Shown here in pieces: positions 29,482 to 40,400 of a DNA stretch of 64,000 bases (the stretch's first letter is position 1; every line of letters begins with the position of its first letter). The DNA is from Symbiodinium natans (Eukaryota; Sar; Dinophyceae; Suessiales; Symbiodiniaceae). Where the stretch lies: NCBI GenBank assembly GCA_905221605.1, contig CAJNDS010001535.1, positions 1 through 64,000 of the forward strand, given 5' to 3'. The translations under genes and the position numbers were made by a program. The notes beneath the pieces were generated by a model. That model had not been told where the DNA came from. It did no database searches and was given only the letters and a program-made list of their open reading frames with translations.

Positions 29482-30452
29482 CTAATTCTGATGCATTGGT
29501 TTGCGCCCTCCCCGCCCCTCCACCGTTTTAACTTTTTGCTGACTTGGTAGAGCTAAAGCACTTGAGCCGGGTGCCTTAAGGCTTATGGTTTAGGCCTGGA
29601 GCCTAAGGCTTATGGATTGAGTGAACTTAGTATTTTCTTAATGTTATGGGATTCTTTGGGTGGGTGCTTCTTCCAAACAAAGCTCGAGAATTGCTTGACT
29701 CGCTTGACTAGAAAAAGCTAGAACATGAGATGCTGAACCCTATATAAGCCCTAAACCCTAAAGTGTACTGCCTTATATAAGGATTTCAGGCTTCAGGGGT
29801 TCGGTCCGAAACCCCGAATCCCAAACTAAACCCCAAGCTCTTGCCAGGAACCTGGGAATATCTGAAAGTATCCCTAAACCCGAAATCCTAAACCCTAAAG
29901 CCTGACAATAAACCCTAAAACCCTACTCCCTAAACCTTAACCCCTCAAGCCCTAAACCCTGCGGGGTTTCGCATCTTCGCGCTCTCCCTATTCATTGTGT
30001 CTGCAGATACTTGCCTTGTGGATGCAAATATCTTCATCCTTATCCTTGGTTTGGGAGGATTCAAGGGTATTGCCGGTTTAGGGTTTAGGGTTTAGGCTTA
30101 GGGTTTAGGGTTTAGGGTTGTATGAAGTAGCGGCGGAGGCCAGAGAATCTGAGGAGCCCCTCCTGGAAGACACAGAAGCCCAGTACAGATCCTGAAATTC
30201 TGCTGCTTAAGCTCACGGGGTTATAACACTCGCAACCCTAAGGTTGTATTTCTGAAGGTTTCCCTTAATATACTCCAAATATGGCCCTCATAATCCTCTA
30301 GAGGATCTGCAAAACGAGTCCGCAAACCCCAAGGGTACATAGGGTGGAACCTTAGGGGTCCGAGGTAGAACCCCATGAGACTTGCCCCAAACCCTCAACC
30401 CTCAACCCTCAACCCTAAACCCTAAACCCTAAACCCTAAACCCTACTAAACC
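29482..30452. other. Non-genic mosaic
   Basis: Mostly unique DNA with scattered CCCTAAA words, a TTTAGGG run at about 30077-30118 and CCCTAAA at 30386-30452. No gene recognised. Confidence 0.5.
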
Positions 30453-30608
30453 CTAAACCCTAAACCCTAAGCCCTTGAGGCTCTGAACCATGATGAGCAG
30501 GGCACTCAGCAAGTTGAAGTTCATGTTGCCGCCGGCCTTCTGAGAGCGCTTTTCAGGTTTGGCGGGCTTCGCATTCGCTGATGTTTTTGAGCAGGGTCGA
30601 ACGGACAT
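30453..30608 (-). other. Coding-like island 7 (starts with ATG)
   Basis: MSVRPCSKTSANAKPAKPEK, RSQKAGGNMNF, then hydrophobic NLLSALLIMVQSLKGLG, reading into the CCCTAAA array that supplies the stop (51 aa). The basic N-terminus plus hydrophobic segment could be the first exon of a gene or a truncated gene; family unknown. Confidence 0.4.
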
Positions 30609-30614
30609 TATTTA

Positions 30615-30640
30615 CCCCCCCCCCCCCCCCCCCCCCCCCC
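30615..30640 (+). repeat. Poly-C tract (26 bases)
   Basis: Uninterrupted C run directly upstream (minus strand) of coding-like island 7. Confidence 0.95.
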
Positions 30641-31557
30641 ACCCCCTCCCTACCCCACCCCCAAACGCCTGAAATACCCTGAAACATGCCAAAACCCTCG
30701 GGGCCGCAATGAGGGGCGTTAGCCTAAACCCCAAACCTTAAACTTTGCCCTAAACCCTCGAGTACGACGAAATGACACGCAAACACGGGCGGCCGCAAGG
30801 AGGGCCTTTACACCGGGTTTGGGGTTTAAGGTAACCTAAGGTTCCCCAATCCTCCCCGCTCTCCCTAAGGCTCCCTAAGCTTCCCTTAAGCTTCCCGAGG
30901 TACCTACCGCCCTTGAACCCCCTCCCTTAAGAACCCTATAATTTGGCCTTTAAGCCTCTTTGAAACACATGGGGGTTTACGAACATAGAGGGCCCTAATC
31001 GAGTCCCCAAATTGTAGGATCCCCTTATAAATAAGGACCCCAATAAGGTACCCCTACCTTCGGAAACCCCCATATCCATATCTAGGACCCCTTCTAACCG
31101 TGCAGCCAACCTACCCTGTCCAAGGTCGGGGTAAGCAACAGTTCGGGGTGTTGGGCCTTCCAACACAGAGTGAGCTCGGAGGGTGCAAGCTTTCGAGGTT
31201 CCCGTTTATGGCGCAAGCTGCCCAGGGTTTAGGGTTTAGGGTTTAGGGTTTGGGGTTTGGGGTTTGGGGTTTAGGGTTTAGGGTTTAGGGCCTGAATGAG
31301 TAGAACAGTGTATCCATATAAGGGACCTAAGGCAATTTCATTAGCAATTATTCGACCCCCATATTACCACGCCAAGGTCCCCAAGGTGAGAGATCACTAA
31401 CCAGGCCTGTTCTTGAAATATTCCCGAAATCTGCGAGAAGTTACATGGGCCTTTAAGAGGTCCCCTTACCTCCTTAGGGGGTTCTGAAGTTATGGGCCCT
31501 GGGTTGCACAGGATCAATAGTAAGGGCTATATACGGGGTCCCTTGTAAGGGCCCATG
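30641..31557. other. Non-genic, with TTTAGGG array at 31226-31290
   Basis: Unique DNA with one telomere-like array (TTTAGGG/TTTGGGG) and MITE-family-2-like words (TTACATGGGCC near 31441, AGGGCCCATG near 31548). No gene recognised. Confidence 0.5.
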
Positions 31558-32230
31558 CTAATGTGACGACACTGTGGGGTTCGTACGTCTCACACACGGA
31601 AGCATGGTTGATAATGGACACCTAGAGATCAAACTGATAGTCTCGAAGGGTATCAAGCTTATGACCAGCAGCTGTTGTGGGTGTAGCTGCTGGTGAGAAC
31701 AAAACGGACTCACAGGACAATTAGCCTGGCATTCTTGAATTGTGTCAGGGTACAGGAGGGTTAGATCGAGCTGCGCGATCGACCTATTCCTTCTCGGGGC
31801 AGGCTTCGACACATCGTGAAGTAGATGCTTTCGGCTTCGTGGATCTCTCGCCACGGCCCCATGCGCATCTCCTATTGTTTCTGGGTGGAAATCGTGCTCT
31901 CAGCCTAGGTCCGCTGCGATTTTCCTAACTTGCATCGCAAAGCGTCCCGAAAACGTGGCAGGCGCGTGCGTCCAGACGAAGGGAGATTTGCAGTTCGTGA
32001 TGTTAGAAACCGCGCTTCCGCCTAGGCGCCGTGCACATCGACGTCGCCGTCCTCGCAGCTGTCGTCGCTTTCGGACGTCCGGGTTCGCCATCCTGGTAAC
32101 TGTCGTGGCTGTTGGACGTCGGGTTTCACGAAATGCGACTCCGTCGGCGCTTTGGGACGCAGGGGCTCGCTAAATGCTAGCCTGTCGCTGCAGTTCGTGT
32201 TTTTGCCGGAGCTCTGACTCACAACTCTAC
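31558..32230. other. Repeat-poor island, no telomere-like words
   Basis: About 670 bp free of CCCTAAA words, GC-richer than its surroundings, with an internal imperfect direct repeat (GTCGTCGCTTTCGGACGTC near 32056 and GTCGTGGCTGTTGGACGTC near 32102). Open frames of 60-100 codons exist on both strands but none has family features. Confidence 0.4.
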
Positions 32231-33695
32231 CTAGACCCCCCAAGTACGCCTTAAGATATACCCACTAGGTCCATTAAGGTATGAGGGGCACAAGGAATCC
32301 CCTAAAACCGCAAGGTGCCACAGCTCTAAACTCAGCAGATCCACTTTCATGTGCGCCCCTGCATGTGATATACCAGGATGGCCCTTAAGACCCTCTGAAA
32401 CATATTCCTGATTTTGATGCTCTTAAACCCAATAAGGGCAAAAACATAAAAATGTCCCAAGGGCCTACCTAGAGTAAGGACTTAGATTTGGGGTTTAGGT
32501 GAGCCGCAGGACACCCTAAAGCCCACCACACCCTAAACTCGTTCAACTTGGGGGGCTCAGGAGGCGAAAGGAAAGCTATGCGGTTCAGGGCGTTGTGGTT
32601 TTGGGGGTGGGCCCTTACAGCCGCCTAGCCCTAAACCCTAAACCCTTATCCTTAAACCCCCAATCCAGCCCTAAACCCTAAACCCTTATCCTTAAACCCT
32701 CAATCCTACGGTGTCCGAGTCCCATTTGTCCACCAAGCCGCCCCCAGTCGCGGAGTGTCTGGCGGAACTGGCTCGTTAAAGCCAGGGGGTACGCCCTGGG
32801 CCTGAGCTATTGCAGGGTTCAGGGTTCGCTCTTGGGTGTAGGGTTTAGGGTTTCGGGTTTAGGGTTTAGGATTTAGGGTTTATCGTTTAGGGTTTAGGGT
32901 TTAGGGTTCAGCGCTTAGGGTGCAGGGTGCAGGGTTTTAGGGTGCAGGGTTCAGGGCTTAATTAAGGGTTTAGCTTTAGGCGTGTGGTCTAGGGTTCCAC
33001 GGCGGTTCGGGAATTCGTAACTCTACCTAGATTCCAACATTGCAACCCAAGCCCTTAAACCCTATGCTCTTAGTCACTGACGGGCTCATGGCCACCGTGA
33101 AGAGTACTAAGAAAGAGACAAGCTAACTAACCCAGACCTCCTAGTAGCCTCGTAGCCCTTAGGCCCCAAACCGGTTTTGGGCTTAGGTAGTTGGGTGTTG
33201 TTCAGCTCGGAAATTCAACCAGGAGCCCTGAACCCGAAACCCGAAACCCAAGACCAACGAGAGGAAACAGATTGCCACATGAACCGCGGGGCAGGAAGCT
33301 TCAAGAACTCGATCTCGTGGTTGAGGCTTTGGGATATAGGTCCTAGGGTTGGTCTTTTCGGGTCTAGGATTTAGGGTTTAAGCCTGTTGAGGGTTTAGTG
33401 TGCAGTAGGTCCTATGGGTGGGAGCTTAAGATGTCCCCCCTAATACTAACCGTCCTTAATAGGGATTAGAGGACCCCCCTTCTAATCCCCAATAAGAACT
33501 GTTCGTCTTAGGGGGAACATCCCAAGTCAGAGCTTTTTTAGCCCGAAACAACCAAGGGGTTTAGGGTTTGCGGTTTAGGGTTTGGGGTTTAGGGTTTAGG
33601 GTTTAGGGTTTAGGGTTTAGGGTTTAGGGCTAGGGTTTAGGGTTGAGGTGCCCCAAGCCCTGCATCCCGAGCCACCGCCCCACTTCTACTCTCAC
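32231..33695. other. Non-genic mosaic
   Basis: CCCTAAA words near 32625-32705, degenerate TTTAGGG at 32838-32960 and a TTTAGGG array at 33556-33642. No gene recognised. Confidence 0.5.
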
Positions 33696-33777
33696 CTGAG
33701 GTCCAAACGATGCTGCCATCAGGGTTCTGCACGAACACCGGCCCTTCGCCAGAGTTCATGGGGAGGTTGAGGGTGTA
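33696..33777 (-). other. Coding-like island 8 with donor site
   Basis: NLPMNSGEGPVFVQNPDGSI then VWTS followed immediately by GTGAGAG, a good 5' splice site. It looks like a genuine exon fragment; family unknown. Confidence 0.4.
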
Positions 33778-34121
33778 GGGCCCCCGGCTTCAGGGGAAAG
33801 AGCCTGGGGTTGCAGGGCTAAGGGTTTAGGGTTTAGGGTTTCGGGTTTCGGAGTACAAGGATCAGGGATCAGAGTTTTGGGGATTGGGCTGAGGGATCCG
33901 GGCTCCACGTCGGGGTTCCCATAGGTTGAGCGTTGTTTTTTGGGCCCTCGTTGGCATCCTAGGCTATGAAGACTCTTCTTTCACAAAGACCTCTCCACAC
34001 GAAATGGGCCTGCAACAGCAACCCCCCACCCCTCAAACAAAAAAGAAACAAGCAAAGCCTAAATCTGAGCATCCCCAGATACACCAAAATATCCCCAAGA
34101 AGTTAAACACGTAGGCCCTTG
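33778..34121. other. Non-genic
   Basis: Degenerate TTTAGGG/TTCGGG near 33820-33855, then unique DNA. The 62-codon open frame at 33926-34114 is Lys/Pro/Gln-rich without a recognisable family. Confidence 0.45.
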
Positions 34122-34271
34122 TTAAGGGGTGGCGGTCCAATGTATAGCCTTTAAATGCAGATCTCGAGCGAACCGGAAGCTAAATGGGACGTCACGGGCG
34201 AGGGCGCCTAGAAACAGCGGCTTCTCCATGTCGTGGAGATGTTGGTAGTATCCTTGCAACGCCGCCGTGCC
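34122..34271 (-). other. Coding-like island 9
   Basis: 50 codons: GTAALQGYYQHLHDMEKPLF, LGALARDVPFSFRFARDL and a stop. Immediately upstream on the minus strand is TTTAG from the telomere-like tract, which could serve as a 3' splice site. Family unknown. Confidence 0.4.
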
Positions 34272-34662
34272 TAAACCCTAAACCCTAAACCTTGAACCAT
34301 TAACCCTGAACCTTGAACCCTAAACACGGAAAAATGCATTGGTGTGGGAAGTCGGATTTACAGGGTTGTTGTCTCCTTTGGGCTGAAACAGCTTAAGCGA
34401 TGGCCCTCGGCCCCAAACCCTAAATCCTAAACCCTAAACCCCAAACCCTAAACCCTAAACCTAAACCCTGAACCCTAAACCCTAAACCCTAAGCCCTAAA
34501 CCCAAGGCCTTTAGGATTTAGACTTTGAGGTGTGCCGGGGTTTTGCAAGCCCTGCCCCAAAGGCTACTAAACTCTAGCCTCCTGGAGGTCGGAGTTTCAG
34601 TCTGAGGTTCCAAGTATGGGGCCCGGAATGTGGGTCCCTTGTTATTTAACCCTTAGATACCG
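34272..34662 (-). repeat. Degenerate CCCTAAA tracts
   Basis: CCCTAAA runs at 34271-34325 and 34416-34503 with unique DNA between and after them. No gene. Confidence 0.7.
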
Positions 34663-34776
34663 GTTTAGGGTTTAGGGTTTAGGGTTTAGGGTTTAGGGTT
34701 TAGGGTTTAGGGTTTAGGGTTTAGGGTTTAGGGTTTAGGGTTTAGGGTTTAGGGTTTAGGGTTTTGGGTTTTGGGT
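34663..34776 (+). repeat. Telomere-like array TTTAGGG
   Basis: About 15 perfect units, ending in TTTTGGG variants. Confidence 0.97.
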
Positions 34777-35072
34777 TTAGGGCCCTTAAGCTGAGTCCAT
34801 GACCTTTGTATACACTACACACATACTTCGGATCCCTATGCACAAGGGCAAGGGACCATACGAAGGGCCCATGGTTCCAACCTTAGACACAAAGGCCCAC
34901 ATAACCCTTATGTATGTCTCTTTGGTAGTTTGGTTGAGGGTACTCCTCCCTGAACCCCAAACCCCAAACCCTAAACCCCTAAGCCCCTAAGCCCCTAAAC
35001 CCTAAACCCCTACACCCCTAAACCCCTAAACCCCGAAGCCCCCAACCCAATTTGGGTGGCTTTGGGTGCATA

Positions 35073-35301
35073 CTGGGAGGTTCATGGTACGTAGTAACCC
35101 AATGATAACTGCACTTATAACCCAATTATAACCCTATTAGGGCACCTAAGGGGCTTCTAAGTGGGTTCTAACTTCACTTGCAAGTGGGTTCTAAGTGCCC
35201 TAAAGCCTGAACCCTAAACCCCAAACCCCAAACCCTAAACACCCTAAACACCCTAAACCCTAAACTTCTAATAGGGTTACGGAGTACCCTGAACCTCCAA
35301 G
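35073..35301. mobile_element. MITE-like element, family 1 (copy c) split by telomere-like DNA
   Basis: Ends CTGGGAGGTTCATGGTAC and TACCCTGAACCTCCAAG, TA on the left and CA on the right. 229 bp, longer than the 130-bp copy because a degenerate CCCTAAA tract (about 35209-35267) lies inside the right half. Confidence 0.6.
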
Positions 35302-35369
35302 CAGGAGACCATTCCCAGGGAGCAGGCAAATGGAAGCGCGTGAAAGCGAAGGGCGGCCGAGACCTGCTG

Positions 35370-35477
35370 AGGTTTAGGGTTTAGGGTTCAGGGTTCAGGG
35401 TTTAGGGTTCAGGGTTCAGGGTTTGGGGTTTAAGGTTTAGGGTTGAGGGTTTAGGGTTTAGGGTTTAGGGTTTAGGG
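35370..35477 (+). repeat. Telomere-like array TTTAGGG/TTCAGGG
   Basis: Mixed units, becoming perfect TTTAGGG at the right. Confidence 0.92.
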
Positions 35478-37035
35478 CTTCTCGCCGCGCCGCGGCAGTG
35501 GATTTCATGTGGAGATGGCGGTCAGGGCACCCAAAAAAACAGGTGCTTTGCTCGTTTGAGCAATCGACCTGCCTTACCCTCTGGTCCCGGAACACGCTCC
35601 GTCAAGGGCAGGTTCCAGGGGGCTCTGGAGTGGGGGTCCAGGGGCGACGTGCCACTTTCGGTTCCGCCGAAAAAGGTTGTCAGGTTTAGGGTTTCTTAAT
35701 AATACGTGAGAATCGGAGAAGGGGGGCGGGTACGGGTACTGCACCGGCACTGGAGGTGCAGCTCACGCTCAACACAACTCTTTAGGCTTGCAGAGTAAGT
35801 CCAAGTGATGGTGTTAGTCGCTGTCGGGTGCTTTCTGGGTCCAGCACCCTAGAAAAGGGTGGGTACGGCCTAAGCAGGCCTGGGTGGGAATTTAGGGTTT
35901 AGGGTTTAGGGCTTAGGGTTTAGGGGCTTCAGAAGCTTGGAGCTCAGGATTCAGGGTATAGGTTTTACGGCCTGGGGTTTAGGGTCTACGCTTTAAGGCT
36001 TGGGGGTTCAACTCTTTTTTTTGTGGGAGGGGGGGGGGGGGGGCTTAAGGCTGAGGGGATTGAGAGTATAAAAGCTTGAGATTTCTAAGTTGTTTCGGGT
36101 TTTCAGGGTTTCTTTGCATCCCTAAACCTTACGAAGCCCCAAACCCCCTTTAAGCTCTGAAACCCCATGAAAATCATTCTTCAGGGATGTTCGCCCTCCC
36201 AACACGCCCGCAGCAACACAACCAAGAAGCACCACGAAGCACTAGGAAAAGGTCACCCCAGGTTTGGGGTTTCAGTAGGGTTTCTGATTTCTCAATTCCA
36301 TTCTGGAAGCTCGGCATCTTCAAGCGCTCGCACCCCGACGAGCTACTAAAAACGGTTGAGCCGGCCCTAAACCTTAAACCCCAAAACCTCAACCCCAAAC
36401 CCTAAACCGCAGACCCTAAACCCCAGACCCTAAACCTTGAATGAGGGCTTGCTTCACAAGGCACCGCAGGTGCCGGGGGGATAGACCCCGACATGACTCT
36501 ACGGGCCTTTCCTAGCCAGAGGCCTGAAGGGTTTAGGGTTTAGGGTTTAGGGTTTGGGGTTTTGGGGTTTTGGGTTTTGGGTTTTGGGGGATCTGGTAGG
36601 GCGGTCAACTACGTAGCTCAACAGGGTGAGTTTCACAAGGGTTTCAGGTTTTAGGGTTTAGGGTTTGTAGGCTACCCCAGCCCACGTCCCGATCTCAAGC
36701 CACAATAAGTAGGATAACTATTCTGGTTGCAACCTTCTCTAGGCTACGCATAACCCTACATTATACTAGACCCAAGAGTGAAAGGGGTAATTACCCTTGT
36801 TGGTTTAAAAGGGCTGAGACAAGAACCTAAAGGGGAATAAGGGCATACTCTGGGTCCTAGCTACTTATAGGTGCCGGCGAACCTTCCAAGCCCTACAAGT
36901 TCTCGGGTTTAGGATTTGGGGTTGAGGGTTTCGGGATAACCCACCTACATACCTGAAATGGCCCCTGAGTAATGCCGAAACCAACAAAACCAAACTTCAC
37001 TACCCCACACCGTAAACCCTAAAAGCTCTGAATCC
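35478..37035. other. Non-genic mosaic
   Basis: Scattered TTTAGGG runs (35891-35930, 36530-36590), a G run at 36027-36043, degenerate CCCTAAA near 36365-36440, and a fragment of MITE family 1 (CGAACCTTCCAAG) near 36878. No gene recognised. Confidence 0.5.
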
Positions 37036-37183
37036 CAAACCCTATACTTTCCTAAACCCTATAAAACCCCTAAACCCCTAAACCCCTAAACCCCTAAACC
37101 CCTAAACCCCTAAACCCCTAAACCCCTAAACCCCTAAACCCCTAAACCCCTAAACCCCTAAACCCGGAACCCTAAACCCTAAA
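37036..37183 (-). repeat. Telomere-like array, 8-bp variant CCCCTAAA; copia target site
   Basis: About 14 CCCCTAAA units, then CCCTAAA units directly abutting the 5' LTR; 37179-37183 is the CTAAA target duplication. Confidence 0.95.
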
Positions 37184-37332
37184 TGATAAACCCAACTTTC
37201 TGCAAGGCGTCGACGAGATCCGCCCGCAGGCTTTTGGTCAGAGGAAAACGTGCGCGAGGTCGTGCACAGCAGGCGGGGGCCCCGAGGGTCTTCTTTCGGT
37301 TGGGGTTCGGTTTCGTTCTCTTTGTTTTGTCA
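37184..37332 (+). repeat. 5' LTR
   Basis: 149 bp, TGATAAACCC...TTTTGTCA, a perfect match to the 3' LTR. Short for a copia LTR. Confidence 0.95.
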
Positions 37333-37346
37333 TTGGTAGCGGAGCC
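37333..37346 (+). promoter_or_regulatory. Primer-binding-site candidate
   Basis: TTGGTAGCGGAGCC directly after the 5' LTR. It matches the usual initiator-tRNA-Met PBS (TGGTATCAGAGC) at 10 of 12 positions. Confidence 0.6.
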
Positions 37347-37457
37347 TAGGCCGCGGTCCTGGGCTAGGCTGGTGGTTCGTTGGTTTGTTTGTCTTGTCTT
37401 CCCTTGTTTGTTCTCGTCTTGTTTCGTGGTGGGAGGTGTAGGCAAAGCCTGTGTGCA

Positions 37458-40400
37458 ATGGCTTCGGATGGCCATGTGCCTACTGCCGGGCAAGACAGTG
37501 CAGCACCAGATCAGCATGCACCCTCTCCTGACACGAATGTGCCTGCGGCAGATCCTAGTCCTCACATGACCGTTGACGGGCGTCAGGGTGATCCTTGGCG
37601 TCATGATGATCCTTGGCGAACTTGGGATCGCTCGCATGGGGCCTGGGGACAGTCTACTTGGCGTAGCGCTGGGTGGTGGACTGGAGATGGCTACTATGGC
37701 GGGCGGCAGTGGTGGTATGATGCCTGGGATGATAGGGATGGTGCTAGGCGTCCAAGTGGGGGTCAAGACTCCGGCCATTTTGGCAGGAACAATCAACGTG
37801 ATGCAACAGATCCGTGGGCCCACTACCAAGGTCCTCCTGAGGGACAGGCCGGTCGTCCTGATGACCAGGCCTCCGATGGCTCGGGCAGAGGCTCGGGTGA
37901 ATCTCGTGGGAGTGGTGCCAGCGAGGCACCATCGCCAGGTAGTGGTGGCCGATGTGACTACGGAGACCGAGATGCACAGGGCCCAGATAACAATCGTGTT
38001 CCTGGTCCTGACAGAGAGCGGAGAGGGAGCCTTGGGGAAACCACTTCCGGGACTTCCACGACCACGCCCCCGGTCCCTACTACGACCTCGAAAGAAGGCC
38101 AGGACTTCAAAGGTGGCCTGAGTGAGCGGATGGCTGTGCCGAGCTTTTCGGCAGACAAGACGGGGGATGAGCTTGGCAGCTCAGCCCGCTCGTACCTGAG
38201 GCAGATCGATGCCTGGTGCAAGGTGACGAGAACTCCGGCGTCGCAAAGAGCCCTCTTGCTTTACCAGAATCTTAGCGGAAGAGCGTGGGTGGAGTCTGAA
38301 GAGCTCAGTGTCGAGTTGTTGGCCTCCGAGTACGGCGTGCAGGAGTTTAAGAGATGGATCCAGGAAAGATACCAGGAGATCGAGGTGTCGAAGATAGCCG
38401 AGGCCTTGACCCAGTTCTTCAAGAAGCTGAGACGTGAAGGAGGTCAGAGTATCCGTGAGTTCAACTCAGCATTCGACCGTGGCCACACCCGCTTATTGGA
38501 GATCGACTGTCGCCTCCCTGAAGTCGCAAAGGCCTGGGCGTACTTGAATGCCCTCGGCCTCACGAGTGCAGAGGAACTTGCCCTCCTTGCTTCTGTGGGC
38601 AATGAGTACAATACGGCAAAGTTGCAGAAGGCAGCAGTCCTCCACGAGAAGTCCTTTAAGCCCCCATGGTTCGTGAGGCGCAACGGCAACGGCAATCCTG
38701 ATGGGGGCAAAGGAAAACCTGTGCGAGGTGCCTTCTTGACCGAGATTGACGAGGACGACATTGCCGAGGAGGAGACAGAGCACCTGATGACCGAGGAAGA
38801 GGCCTCTGAGATGCACGAGGCGTTCATGGCTCAGGAGTCAGCCAAGGCCCGGTACAGGGAGATCACGAAGGCTCGGGGAGTGGATCCTAGTTTTCTTCGC
38901 AAGGATGGTTCCAGGAACGAAGCCAGCAACAAGGATACTCCTGAGGCCAGGTTGCAGCTTGCCAAAAGTCGCTCGTATTGTGCTGGATGCCGCCGCAGGG
39001 GGCACTGGCACAAAGACCCAGAGTGCCCAATGAATCAGCCTGGAGGCCAGATGACGAAGCCTGGTGGTTCCTCGGGCACCAAGGACAGCTCCAAGGAGGC
39101 GTTTGTGGTGCAGGTTGCCTATGAGGTCGGCTACATGGGTGGTCAGGGCTTGGTCGCCATCACCGACTCCGCATGCAGTAAATCTGTGGCGGGACAGGCG
39201 TGGCTCCAGAAGTACATGTTGGCTGGCCGGGAAGCGGGCCTTGAGATGCAGTTCATCGACACCCAGGACGACTTCAGGTTCGGGGCCTCCAAGCTTTTCC
39301 GGGCTACCTTCACTGCCACGATTGCGATCTTCGTTGGTGGACGCGGCTTCTTGGTCAGGGCTTCCATCGTCCAGGGAGAGGTCCCCCTTCTCCTGTCAAG
39401 AAACGTCCTGAGCAAGATTGGCATGCTTTATGATGTTGAAGGACACAGCGCCTCGTTTCGTCACCTTGGAGTACAAGATCTCAAGCTCCTCACGACGGAA
39501 AATGGACATCCGGCTATTCCCGTACGAGTGAAAGGGCTCCCGACGTTTGCTCTCCCAACGCCCCAGGAGTGGGCCGGGGACGAAGTGCGACTCCTTCCTT
39601 CCAGCGAGTCTCATGCCGCATACATGACCATGACATGTGAGAGTAGTGAGAGGGCCTCTGCATCAACCTTTGCTACTTCCAGGAGCTGTGAGTCAGCATG
39701 TGTTGCCGATGGAGGTGCCGATCGGAACCTCTCCCAGCCCTTCGAGACTATCTTTTATCCGAAGAAGTTATCGCCCTTTGTCTTCAACTTCTTGAGTGCC
39801 GAGGCTTTGAACACTGATGTTTTCATGCGTTGGTGGAGTGAGACCAAGCTTGCAAAGGACTTCTGGATAGAAACGGCTTCTTCTTTCATACGAATACACG
39901 TCATTCCCCGGAAAGCACTGTTCTCCCCCGATGCATGGCACACAAGTCAGAGCAACGTTCGAGATAAACTCCTCCACAACGTCGGGTCGTTCCGAAGCAC
40001 CACTGCTATAGCATGTCAGTCCTTGCAACTCCTTCCGAGTCGACATGACGCATGGCAGAGTTCACCCGAGTCAGCCCATTCAGCTCTTTGGGTCGGTAGG
40101 ACTGTGTTCCCTCGTACCCCTTTTCAGAGCAGCAGTTCGGAACATGTCGTCGCAGAAGGCCAAGACGCTCTGGAACATGAGTCGGAGCGAGTTGGTAGAG
40201 GAAGCTCATCGGCTGGAAGTGCCGATACACACTACATGGGGCAAGGAAGAGATACGTCAGCTGGTGTCAGAGAAGAGAAAGGAACTACATGGTCCATCCA
40301 GCGTCCCGAGAGGTCTCTCTTCAATGACGATGCCCGAGCTAGTCAAGAAGATGGACGAGCTGCAGATCCCGCTTCCACCGAAGCCCACCCGAGGACTCCT

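Noticed and set aside
37573-38121. 182-codon frame at the start of gag
   Set aside because: Shadow of the Trp/Asp/Gly-rich gag N-terminus in the main frame; Met/Gly-rich without features.
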